From: an uncultured Treponema sp.
GTDB lineage: Bacteria > Spirochaetota > Spirochaetia > Treponematales > Treponemataceae
Assembly (NCBI GenBank): GCA_937902445.1
Contig: CALELJ010000305.1
Coordinates: 1-27,920, forward strand
DNA length: 27,920 nt
Reading direction: 5' to 3'
Shown: positions 17,296-24,703 of the stretch, one piece after another
How the letters are laid out: every line of letters starts with the position of its first letter
Numbering within the stretch: position 1 is the first letter of the stretch
Program-made: the position numbers and the translations under genes
Notes under the pieces: model-generated
Databases searched by the model: none
Seen by the model: the letters and a program-made list of their open reading frames with translations, nothing else
What the model was told of the DNA's origin: nothing

Positions 17296-17342
17296 GGGAT
17301 CGGAAAAGACATAAAGTAAATCTTTATGTCTTTTCCGATCCC
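17296..17342 (+). repeat. Perfect 21-bp inverted repeat overlapping the 5' end of tRNA-Arg
   Basis: The left arm is 17296-17316, the loop is TAAAT (17317-17321) and the right arm is 17322-17342, with all 21 positions complementary. The right arm contains the first six bases of the tRNA (GATCCC), which also form its acceptor stem. In a read-through transcript the two folds are mutually exclusive. Confidence 0.9.
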
Positions 17343-17412
17343 GTAGCTCATTTATGGATAGAGCGGCTGCCTCCTAAGCAGCAGGTGGCGAGTTCGAACC
17401 CCGCCGGGGTCA
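17337..17412 (+). tRNA. tRNA-Arg (anticodon CCT)
   Basis: The cloverleaf is read directly: acceptor stem GATCCCG/CGGGGTC with discriminator A, D stem GCTC/GAGC, anticodon stem GCTGC/GCAGC with loop CTCCTAA (anticodon CCT, reading AGG), and T arm GCGAG-TTCGAAC-CCCGC. The T stem has one A-C mismatch (positions 52-62). CCA is not encoded and must be added. No clear dedicated promoter was found; it may be transcribed with efp. Confidence 0.95.
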
Positions 17413-17418
17413 AAGACT

Positions 17419-17470
17419 AGACATTTTCAGTCAGACAGAAATTCTGTTTTACTGGGAATGTCTTTTTTTT
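17419..17470 (+). terminator. Terminator after tRNA-Arg
   Basis: The arms AGACATTTTCAGT and ACTGGGAATGTCT pair with two G-U pairs, around an inner ACAGAA/TTCTGT hairpin, and are followed by eight T. Confidence 0.85.
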
Positions 17471-17514
17471 ATTTAAAGGTGTCATTTTTTTTCAGTGGCT
17501 CACAATAATTTAGT

Positions 17515-20500
17515 ATGAGCATTTTGAAAAGCAATGAGACTGTCATGAGTTCCGCCTGTAAAAAGATTTGTGTTGCCCTGCTGTTTTCCTTACTGCCTTT
17601 CATGGCCTGGTCGTCAGCCGGTTCCATGCCCCTTGTTTTGAAAACTGGAACAAGACAGAAAAAGACATTCCGGAAAATCATCGATGGCGAAACAAAGAAT
17701 ATAGAAACCGTGTGCCTTGCAGGTATCAGGGAATATGTTTTCACTGTGGAAATACAACGGATGCACTATTGTATTTCCAGAGTCAATGTAAATGACCGGG
17801 CAATAAGAGAACCTCTGGACTGTAAAATAAAGGGCGTCGCCTTCATCACCAGTGATGGAAAATCTTTTGTATTCAAGGACAGCCAATGGGAAAAACATGA
17901 TGGAAAAATCAGTCTGAATGTTCCCAAAGATAAAGATGTCTTTCCTGTAAGTGATTACAGGACTTCTTCCGGCAATAGAAAAATTTTTGACAGGGGCTTT
18001 GTTCAAAAGGGCAAGTTTCCTGCGGAATTAAGCGGCAGTCCATTTGTTTATGTTCCTTTTGCAAGTGATCTTGGCTGTGATGTTGCTGATGGTATGTTTC
18101 TTTTATGGATTGAAGCAGGTAATGAAAACCTTGTTGCGTCCCTTAATCTTTGCAGCCCCTTTTATTCAATGGAATGGAAGTTTCGTGAAAAAATGGATCT
18201 GGAAGTGCTGGGCGCCGATGGAATTCAGGAATACTACGACATTGTTTTCAATACATTTACAGCAAGTTCAAGAAAATCGGGAAACAGGCTTTTCTATAAA
18301 ATGGATTTTGATTTTTGCAATACCAATCTTTATGAAAGATACTGGCTTGAAAAGTATTTTGAAAATTCCATGCATGTGTTTGCTTCTGCCAACAGCCAGC
18401 TGACGCAGAGAAAGGAAAGTCGAAAACTGATGTCATTGAAGGATCGTCACGGCTTTGCCAATTGTGTTGATGCATTGCTCGATAAAAATGAAGGTGAGGT
18501 GCCGGATGAATTCGATTTTTTCTCGAACGCATTAAAGGAGAACGGACTTTTCAGCAGTGTCTTTGGAGAACATGGAAAATCAATTGAAGCACAGGATGTT
18601 CTTGAATGTTCGGTTGTGGTTCCTGACCTGGGAATGGTTTCAAAAGGAGATTTCCTTTTATGGTATGACGATGATTTTTCAAGATTTGAGACTGCCGTCG
18701 TAATTGACAGCAGAGGACCAGATAAGAAAAAGATCGACCTTGCGTGCCTGGATGAAAGTTCAGGGAAAATTGTAAAAATAAACCTGCATGAATTTGAAAA
18801 TCGTCGGTCTGAAAAAAAATTCATGCCCTGCAGGTTGACAGTGAGTGACAGCAAATCTGGTGTTTTCGCAGTGCCTGACTGGGACTGTCTTGATACGTCA
18901 GTCGACAGTGGCCTTTTCTGTTTTGATTCCTGTTATGAGGAAACACAATCCCTGCGCGATGGAAGCAGATGGAATTTTATTCCTAATACTGGGGAATGGC
19001 TTGTTGTTGCCAAACCCTACCTTAAGCTTGCCAACAGGGCCGGAATACCTGTCACAGGGACTGAAGATACTTCCGTCGTACTTGAGCTCATAGACCGAAA
19101 CTATGATGGAGCTAAGCGTGGAAACAAAAATATCTGCAACAATTCTCCTGGCAGTGCCTTTGCCATGAAACTTGTTTTGGATAATGGTCGTGAACTGGAA
19201 TATGGTTCATTCCACAATGAAGGACAGGGGCTATATTCATCCCATGTGACTTTGAAAGAAAAACTGCTTCCTTCAAAATACGGACGTCTTGCCGTACTTG
19301 ATGGTAATCTGCTTTTTGAAGTCGAGGCCATCAAGATCAGACCTGAATCCAGTTCTTCATGGAATAATGGTGATGATTTCATTCTGACTGCGTCACTGGC
19401 TTCAAAAAAGGGAAAGGTTGAAATAAAAAGCCGTGATGAAGACTTTTTTGTCTGCTATGACAAGAAGGCGCTCTGGAGGGCAAACCTTTATATAAGCACG
19501 GAAAAGGGAGACTGGAATGATATGCATCCATGGAATGCACCTCCTGAAGTAAATCCTTCCCGGGGTCAAGAAAACCACTGGTGGTCAACTGACTGGGGAT
19601 TCAACGACTGGAACATACTTTGCAATGGTGAGACGGACTATTCATCTCTCGCAGACTGTCCTGCAGGAGATGGAAAGCAGGGACTGGAATTCAGTGGATT
19701 TGTTCCTTACAGGCGTGATCCTAAAAATGGCAATACCGTTTCAGATACTGTCAGCTATGACTACAACTATGGGCAGGTAAATGCCTGGGACAGCCCCTTT
19801 GATTTTGAATATAAGCTTCAGATCCAGCGCAAAAGCCTTGCCACACATTTTACCGGTGCGTGCCGTGAGTTTTTCCCTGAATATGAGAATACCGTTGACT
19901 ACTTCAAGGATGGAAGGACCATGTCCGCCATGGCAGATGTAAGGAAACAGCTTTTTACGCCAGGCATCTTCCCGTTGAACGACAGCGAAAACATTACTGG
20001 CAACAGTGAATACAATTTCAGGCTGTCCAGATGGAATTCCACTTCATCACCAAATTTTAAATGGAAGTTCCACTGGAAATCTTCGGAAGACAGTGGGGGT
20101 TTCATTCCCTATGTGCCAGGGGAAGGGTGCTTTCTTTACTTCAGAAATGAACTTAATCATATGGTCGACAGCTATACGGGGGAAGAAAAAAACTTGCTTG
20201 ATGAAATGAAAATCGGGACTGTGGCAGGAGCCGGAACTGACTGCATCGGTTTTGCACAGCGGGCATTCAAATACAGAGGAAACAGATATAAGTGGACTTC
20301 TTCTTCTTCGATGCCATATGACAGGGCCGAAGGTAATCCAGATCCAGACAGCATTTCAAGAACGGAACATCAATTGGCATATCCGTGTTTTGAAAAGGAT
20401 AATATAAACTGTCTTGAAGTGGTCGGGTGGCAGGATGTCTGTGATAAAAAGGTAAGGAGCGTCTCTTATTATGAAAATCTACCAACGGACCAGGACGACT

Positions 20501-20892
20501 TTGAAAAACCTGGGTCAGCGAATTTTGAGGAAATGAGAAAAAAATTCCTCTCTATTGTACCCGGGGATGTGATCACCTATGGATCAGATCTTCCGGGCGA
20601 CAGGGAGAATGTATTGAGGTCCAGGGCTCATATTGGTGTCATAAATTATGTTGATTATGCTGCCATGAGGAATGCCATGTGTTATTACGATTTTTTCAAG
20701 GCAATGGAGGTAATTGAATCTGGATATGCTGGATTCATATTCAATGTTGCCAAGCGAAAAGCGTGTGATGGCAATTCTGAAAGCCACATGAAGTATGCCG
20801 GTGATGGAAAGTGTTCCAACTGGTATCAGAAAGAGGATGGAGGGTACCTTAGGATAAGGGCCTGGTCCATCCAGCGATTGGAGGTCGAATGA
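17515..20892 (+). CDS. Very large secreted protein with NlpC/P60-like C-terminal domain
   Basis: The 1125-residue protein begins at ATG 17515; an internal ATG at 17545 gives a cleaner signal peptide (MSSACKKICVALLFSLLPFM) and may be the true start. Most of the chain (about 40-870) is not recognised; it looks beta-rich, with many Asp, Ser and aromatic residues. The C-terminal part carries GTDCIGFAQRAFKYRGNRYKW (Cys910 in the position of the NlpC/P60 DCxGF nucleophile), then PGDVITYG and RAHIGVINYVD (His1039 at the position of the catalytic His). This order and spacing fit a papain-like NlpC/P60 or CHAP-type amidohydrolase. Inference: an exported cell-wall hydrolase, or a protein using that fold for another amide. 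The downstream secreted gene is coupled by a 4-base overlap. Confidence 0.78.
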   Translation: MSILKSNETVMSSACKKICVALLFSLLPFMAWSSAGSMPLVLKTGTRQKKTFRKIIDGETKNIETVCLAGIREYVFTVEIQRMHYCISRVNVNDRAIREPLDCKIKGVAFITSDGKSFVFKDSQWEKHDGKISLNVPKDKDVFPVSDYRTSSGNRKIFDRGFVQKGKFPAELSGSPFVYVPFASDLGCDVADGMFLLWIEAGNENLVASLNLCSPFYSMEWKFREKMDLEVLGADGIQEYYDIVFNTFTASSRKSGNRLFYKMDFDFCNTNLYERYWLEKYFENSMHVFASANSQLTQRKESRKLMSLKDRHGFANCVDALLDKNEGEVPDEFDFFSNALKENGLFSSVFGEHGKSIEAQDVLECSVVVPDLGMVSKGDFLLWYDDDFSRFETAVVIDSRGPDKKKIDLACLDESSGKIVKINLHEFENRRSEKKFMPCRLTVSDSKSGVFAVPDWDCLDTSVDSGLFCFDSCYEETQSLRDGSRWNFIPNTGEWLVVAKPYLKLANRAGIPVTGTEDTSVVLELIDRNYDGAKRGNKNICNNSPGSAFAMKLVLDNGRELEYGSFHNEGQGLYSSHVTLKEKLLPSKYGRLAVLDGNLLFEVEAIKIRPESSSSWNNGDDFILTASLASKKGKVEIKSRDEDFFVCYDKKALWRANLYISTEKGDWNDMHPWNAPPEVNPSRGQENHWWSTDWGFNDWNILCNGETDYSSLADCPAGDGKQGLEFSGFVPYRRDPKNGNTVSDTVSYDYNYGQVNAWDSPFDFEYKLQIQRKSLATHFTGACREFFPEYENTVDYFKDGRTMSAMADVRKQLFTPGIFPLNDSENITGNSEYNFRLSRWNSTSSPNFKWKFHWKSSEDSGGFIPYVPGEGCFLYFRNELNHMVDSYTGEEKNLLDEMKIGTVAGAGTDCIGFAQRAFKYRGNRYKWTSSSSMPYDRAEGNPDPDSISRTEHQLAYPCFEKDNINCLEVVGWQDVCDKKVRSVSYYENLPTDQDDFEKPGSANFEEMRKKFLSIVPGDVITYGSDLPGDRENVLRSRAHIGVINYVDYAAMRNAMCYYDFFKAMEVIESGYAGFIFNVAKRKACDGNSESHMKYAGDGKCSNWYQKEDGGYLRIRAWSIQRLEVE

Positions 20893-21782
20893 TGAAAAAA
20901 GGGTTTATTGGTTTTGTTCTGTCGGCAATCTGTGCCGCCGCAGTTTTTGGTGGTGATTTCAAGTTCTGCCAGAATTTTCCGGTGGATGACAATCTGTTCT
21001 GGTATCCGGGATTTGTCCAGGGCAGTGCGTATGAGGATTGCCCTTATTTCTATCTCAGCATCATAGATTTCCGCATTAACCAGGAATACCTTGAGATTAC
21101 GGTAAATCCAAACATTGATGACATAAATGCAAAAAAAAAGGAAATAAAACACCTCTGCTATAAAAAAACAGGCAGAAACTATGTTCCGTGTGAAAGGACT
21201 AAGGAATTTGAAGCATCTTTTGCAGGCGGAAAACCTGGTCACGCATATCAGTGGCATGATACTTTCCTCGAGAACATCGGTGGCAAGGAAAGAATTATCA
21301 CAGAAGAAGAATATGAAGAAATCATGCAGATCGAAAGGCCAAAACTGAAGGTGGAAGGAAATACGGTCATAACATCTTCCGGATATTCATATAAAGTTGA
21401 TTTCATAAATACTTCTAAGCATGGAATGGCTGACGGATATTCTCTTGGAAGGGATAAGGCAGGTCTTCTATACTACATCAGCGTCAGAAATGACGATGAA
21501 TCAGATTATAAGAAAAACTATAAATTTGATGCCGTGCTGAAAATTGTCAATCCATATACAAAAAAAGGATGCTTCATAAACATCCCTAAAGGTCAGATCT
21601 ATACCTTTATCAAACAATATAAGCCCTATGATGATTGCTCAACCGTGTATGTGGATTTCTATTCAGTTGATTACGATACAGGTGATGTGTATATGCTGAA
21701 CTTGTCGGGAGACAACAAACGCTGGGAACTTAGCGTGGTGAAAAACATCTGGAAGGAAATGATCGGCGGCGATTATGAATGA
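20889..21782 (+). CDS. Secreted protein of unknown function coupled to the NlpC/P60-like gene
   Basis: The 297-residue protein has a signal peptide (MMKKGFIGFVLSAICAAAVFG). The mature region has four or more cysteines (KFCQNF, YEDCPYF, KHLCYKK, YVPCERT), which could form periplasmic disulfides, and a beta-rich C-terminal half. No family was recognised. Its start overlaps the stop of the large gene (TGATG), so the two are translated together and probably act together, perhaps as a partner or immunity/inhibitor protein; that role is inference only. Confidence 0.75.
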   Translation: MMKKGFIGFVLSAICAAAVFGGDFKFCQNFPVDDNLFWYPGFVQGSAYEDCPYFYLSIIDFRINQEYLEITVNPNIDDINAKKKEIKHLCYKKTGRNYVPCERTKEFEASFAGGKPGHAYQWHDTFLENIGGKERIITEEEYEEIMQIERPKLKVEGNTVITSSGYSYKVDFINTSKHGMADGYSLGRDKAGLLYYISVRNDDESDYKKNYKFDAVLKIVNPYTKKGCFINIPKGQIYTFIKQYKPYDDCSTVYVDFYSVDYDTGDVYMLNLSGDNKRWELSVVKNIWKEMIGGDYE

Positions 21783-21803
21783 GCAGATCTGGGGAATGGA
21801 TTT

Positions 21804-22019
21804 CTATTCCTCAGAGGCCTCTTCGCTTTCTTCCTTCTTTTCAGGTGCGGGAGCAGGAGCCGGGGCTGCCTTCTTTATCTTTACACGAGGAGGGCGTTTT
21901 CTGTATTTTACGACATAATTTCCTGTCATCATGAATACAATTGAGAAAACTGCGATAAACAATACGCGCCAGTCGCAAAGAACTTTAATTGACAGTGACA
22001 GGAGTTCCATAGTGCTCAT
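21804..22019 (-). CDS. Small single-span membrane protein with Pro/Ala/Glu-rich tail
   Basis: The 71-residue protein has one hydrophobic helix (VLFIAVFSIVFMMTGNYVV), then a basic stretch (KYRKRPPRVKIKK) and a tail of alternating Ala-Pro followed by Glu. The basic residues after the helix suggest a cytoplasmic C-terminus. Function is unknown. A GATAAT box lies six bases before the ATG, with TTAAGA 17 bases upstream of it and no ribosome site, so a leaderless message is predicted. It is divergent from the gene at 22098. Confidence 0.7.
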   Translation of the reverse strand: MSTMELLSLSIKVLCDWRVLFIAVFSIVFMMTGNYVVKYRKRPPRVKIKKAAPAPAPAPEKKEESEEASEE

Positions 22020-22097
22020 AAAGCCATTATCGGCTTGAAATTCAAGTTTCTTAAGGCTTCTCTTTACAATTGTTACTCTTAGCCTTAAAATATAACA
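22020..22097. promoter_or_regulatory. Divergent promoters, both abutting start codons
   Basis: On the plus strand TTTACA (22063-22068), a 17-base spacer and TAAAAT (22086-22091) place the transcription start at about 22098, the A of the ATG. On the minus strand GATAAT ends six bases before the ATG at 22019. A palindrome (CTTGAA/TTCAAG with one base between on the minus strand) lies between the two and could be an operator. Confidence 0.55.
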
Positions 22098-23846
22098 ATG
22101 GAATATAAGAAAAGCTCAGGAAATAAAAGCAACTTTGATATACTTGCTTCTGATCTTACGAAAAAAGAGAGGAAGGATTTTCTAAATAAAATCAATCCTG
22201 CAGACATAGAGATAAAAATTCCCACAGCAGAGGAATCCAAGGCAAAAATGGATGCCGAGGATGAAAGGGAACTTGCCGCCAATACAAAAAAGGGCCTTGA
22301 AAAGAAATTCAAGGAAGAACCTTTCCTCAGAAAAATTGTTGTCTGGGTAAAATCTCTCTTCCTTAATGTAAGCGTTGAGGAATTATATAACAATGCTGTC
22401 GTCAATGCCCTTGCGAAACAGGTGGATCGTGTATATCCGGGGCTGATGAACTACAGGCACAGATATTTTGCCAACAAAATGTATCTTCAGCTCTCTGATC
22501 TGAAAATAGCGCAGGATTTTTTCAAGGAAAAGATCACTCAGATGGATGGAGACAGCGGTGTTTTTTATTACCTTCTGGCAGAAACCCTGACACCTTCCTA
22601 TGTGGAAGAAGCAAAAAAAATCTGCGATCCATTCCAGTTTTCTTTGGACAAGCCATTGGGACAGGATGCACGGACAACTCTTCTGAATAAGCTGGATGAT
22701 AAACTTTCTGCGCTGCCACCTGATGTGAAAAACAAGATTTCTGAATTTGCCCAGTCTTTCGAATGGCTCAGAATGTTCTGCAAGATTCCTCTGGAATCCA
22801 TGATGGGCAAATTTTCCATGTCCTCAGAAGGCAGATCCTGTCTCTTTGTTCAGGTTCGGCAGGATTTCAATGACATCGCAAAAATTATCGCGGCTCCAGT
22901 TTCATTCGCCGATGAATTTTTCAAAACTCTTTTTCTCTCTCTGGAAAATAGGGCTGACCTGTGGACTTCTTCCGCACTTTCCGTTGACCAGGAAGAGTTT
23001 ATTAAGCAGATAGAATCCGCATCTTCGGAAGTTTCAAATATCAATATTTTTTCAAAAAATGTTCCTGTAAAGGTTTTGGGAAAAATCGTCCACGGAAATT
23101 CCCTCTATGTTCCCGAACTGTTTTCGCCAGGAGACAACTGGTTCCAGAAATTCAGGGAGACTTGGCGTACCGTTTTTGACAGAAGATGGCGTATCTGGAA
23201 CAAGGAATTCAAAAAGGAAGAATTGAAAAAGAAATTGAAGATATTTTTCAGTCTCAATGACTTCCAGAAATTTCCATATCATCCGTGGAAAAAATATTCC
23301 CTGGAATTTCCTTTTGAATATGATCTGTCTCTTGGTTTTGTAAACTACTACATGAAGCAGGAATTCTCCAAGTATGCGTCTTTCCTCAATGTGGTGACTC
23401 TTGAAGGTGACTTCCAGATCAAGGAAAACCGTCACGAATTTTCCGACCTTGTGGCCGACTTCAACGGAATCATGGATTCCATCGACATACTGGTTCAGCA
23501 GGTTTCTGTAGGTGGTGAGTTTGGTGCTGAGTTTATGAGGTACGATGCTTCAATCAAGAACAAAAGCCACAGGGAAAAACTCCAGTCTGTGATTGATGAC
23601 ATCGAGGATGCCGCAGCAAAAGTTGTTGGAGTCTTCATGGATGCCTGCCACAAATCTGAAAATCTCATAAAGGCCATGCTTGGTGAACATACCACTGTTT
23701 ATTATGGACCGCTCACCAACCTCAACAAGATCATGGGAAGAGACAACAGAGAATTCAGACAGGCTCTTGAAAAGTTCTCACACAGCGTAAAATATGCCGC
23801 TGAAATCATGACCGCCATTCGTGAAGTTGATACTTTTAAAATATGA
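22098..23846 (+). CDS. Conserved-looking spirochaetal protein of unknown function
   Basis: This 582-residue protein has no signal peptide. Its N-terminus is charged and helical (KKSSGNKSNFDILASDLTKK), and the rest is long helices with charged faces (AKMDAEDERELAANTKKGLE, YNNAVVNALAKQVDRVYPGL). I believe it belongs to a spirochaete-restricted family of unknown function (possibly DUF5312), but I cannot check this. It is probably cytoplasmic. The stop overlaps the next ATG (ATGA), coupling it to the PgeF-type gene. There is no ribosome site; a promoter abuts the ATG. Confidence 0.75.
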   Translation: MEYKKSSGNKSNFDILASDLTKKERKDFLNKINPADIEIKIPTAEESKAKMDAEDERELAANTKKGLEKKFKEEPFLRKIVVWVKSLFLNVSVEELYNNAVVNALAKQVDRVYPGLMNYRHRYFANKMYLQLSDLKIAQDFFKEKITQMDGDSGVFYYLLAETLTPSYVEEAKKICDPFQFSLDKPLGQDARTTLLNKLDDKLSALPPDVKNKISEFAQSFEWLRMFCKIPLESMMGKFSMSSEGRSCLFVQVRQDFNDIAKIIAAPVSFADEFFKTLFLSLENRADLWTSSALSVDQEEFIKQIESASSEVSNINIFSKNVPVKVLGKIVHGNSLYVPELFSPGDNWFQKFRETWRTVFDRRWRIWNKEFKKEELKKKLKIFFSLNDFQKFPYHPWKKYSLEFPFEYDLSLGFVNYYMKQEFSKYASFLNVVTLEGDFQIKENRHEFSDLVADFNGIMDSIDILVQQVSVGGEFGAEFMRYDASIKNKSHREKLQSVIDDIEDAAAKVVGVFMDACHKSENLIKAMLGEHTTVYYGPLTNLNKIMGRDNREFRQALEKFSHSVKYAAEIMTAIREVDTFKI

Positions 23847-24619
23847 TTGATGTGATTCAAAGAAAATTCGTTCATGACGGGAAAGTTGTGGAAGATGGTC
23901 CCGTGTGGGGGATGACAAAACTTACAGACGGTTCCATGCGCTTTCGGTGGAATGAAAACAATGAAGTCAGGAATTCTTTTCTCGCTGAACTTTCCGGGCC
24001 GTCAAAAAAAACTGCCGCCGTTGAACTGATTCATTCAAGAATTGTCTATGACATTGATTCTCCTGAGCAGACGGAACTTAAGCAGGGCGACGGAATTTTA
24101 ACCAGAAACAGAAATATTGTTCCTGTTGTGACGGTTGCCGACTGCATGCCTCTGTTCATCTATGATCTTTACAGCGGAACTTTTGGTGCCCTTCATTCCG
24201 GCTGGAAAGGAACGGGAATCTCAGGTGACGCAGTTTCCATGATCTGTGAAAAATACGGATCAAAGCCGCAGAACATTTGCGTTGCCATTGGTCCGCACAT
24301 CGGCGACTGCTGCTACAACATCACCAAAGAACGTGCGGAATATTTTTGCGACAATTTTGGTTCCGCCTGTGTAAAAAAAATTGACGGCGACAACTGGGCT
24401 CTTTCACTTACCAGGGCAAATCTTTCGGTCCTTGAAAAATGCGGTGTTCCTGAGGGCAACATTACGGTGATGGACGAGTGCACATGCTGTCATAAGGAAA
24501 ATGGCGAATTCAAATTCGGTTCCTTCAGAAGGCAGACTGCGGGGCTTCCTGATCAGATACCACTTGAGGAAAGGCTTAAAAAGTTTACCGTTCAGGCTGC
24601 ATTTACAATCTGGAAATGA
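23843..24619 (+). CDS. pgeF: PgeF/YfiH-type protein (multi-copper oxidase-like laccase domain)
   Basis: The 258-residue protein has the family hallmarks: H64 (ELIHSRIVYD), C101 (VADCMPLFIYD) and H118 (GALHSGWKGTG), spaced as in the zinc-binding triad of YfiH, plus IGPHIGDCCYNI and CTCCHKENGEFKFGSFRR. Members were once called polyphenol oxidases. They are now known as peptidoglycan-editing factors (PgeF, removing L-Ser-containing cytoplasmic precursors) or purine nucleoside phosphorylases. The role here is inferred from the family. It is translated with the preceding gene through a 4-base overlap. Confidence 0.92.
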   Translation: MIDVIQRKFVHDGKVVEDGPVWGMTKLTDGSMRFRWNENNEVRNSFLAELSGPSKKTAAVELIHSRIVYDIDSPEQTELKQGDGILTRNRNIVPVVTVADCMPLFIYDLYSGTFGALHSGWKGTGISGDAVSMICEKYGSKPQNICVAIGPHIGDCCYNITKERAEYFCDNFGSACVKKIDGDNWALSLTRANLSVLEKCGVPEGNITVMDECTCCHKENGEFKFGSFRRQTAGLPDQIPLEERLKKFTVQAAFTIWK

Positions 24620-24637
24620 AAATTCAATTGTTTTAAC

Positions 24638-24672
24638 TTGCATATTTATACATTAAAATGTATATTTATACA
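24638..24672 (+). promoter_or_regulatory. argG promoter with two tandem palindromic operators
   Basis: TTGCAT (24638-24643), a 17-base spacer and TATATT (24661-24666) form the promoter. Two near-identical 14-base palindromic sites, TGCATATTTATACA (24639-24652) and TGTATATTTATACA (24659-24672), lie 20 bp centre to centre, covering the -35 and -10. Paired ArgR/AhrC ARG boxes have just such spacing and AT-rich palindromic form, so arginine repression is the likely control. Confidence 0.65.
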
Positions 24673-24703
24673 TATATTCTTTATTTTTTATAGAGGCATT
24701 ATT

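Noticed and set aside
24638..24703. argG start at the ATG 24638
   Set aside because: It lies inside the promoter and operator and has no ribosome site; the ATG at 24704 follows TAGAGG.
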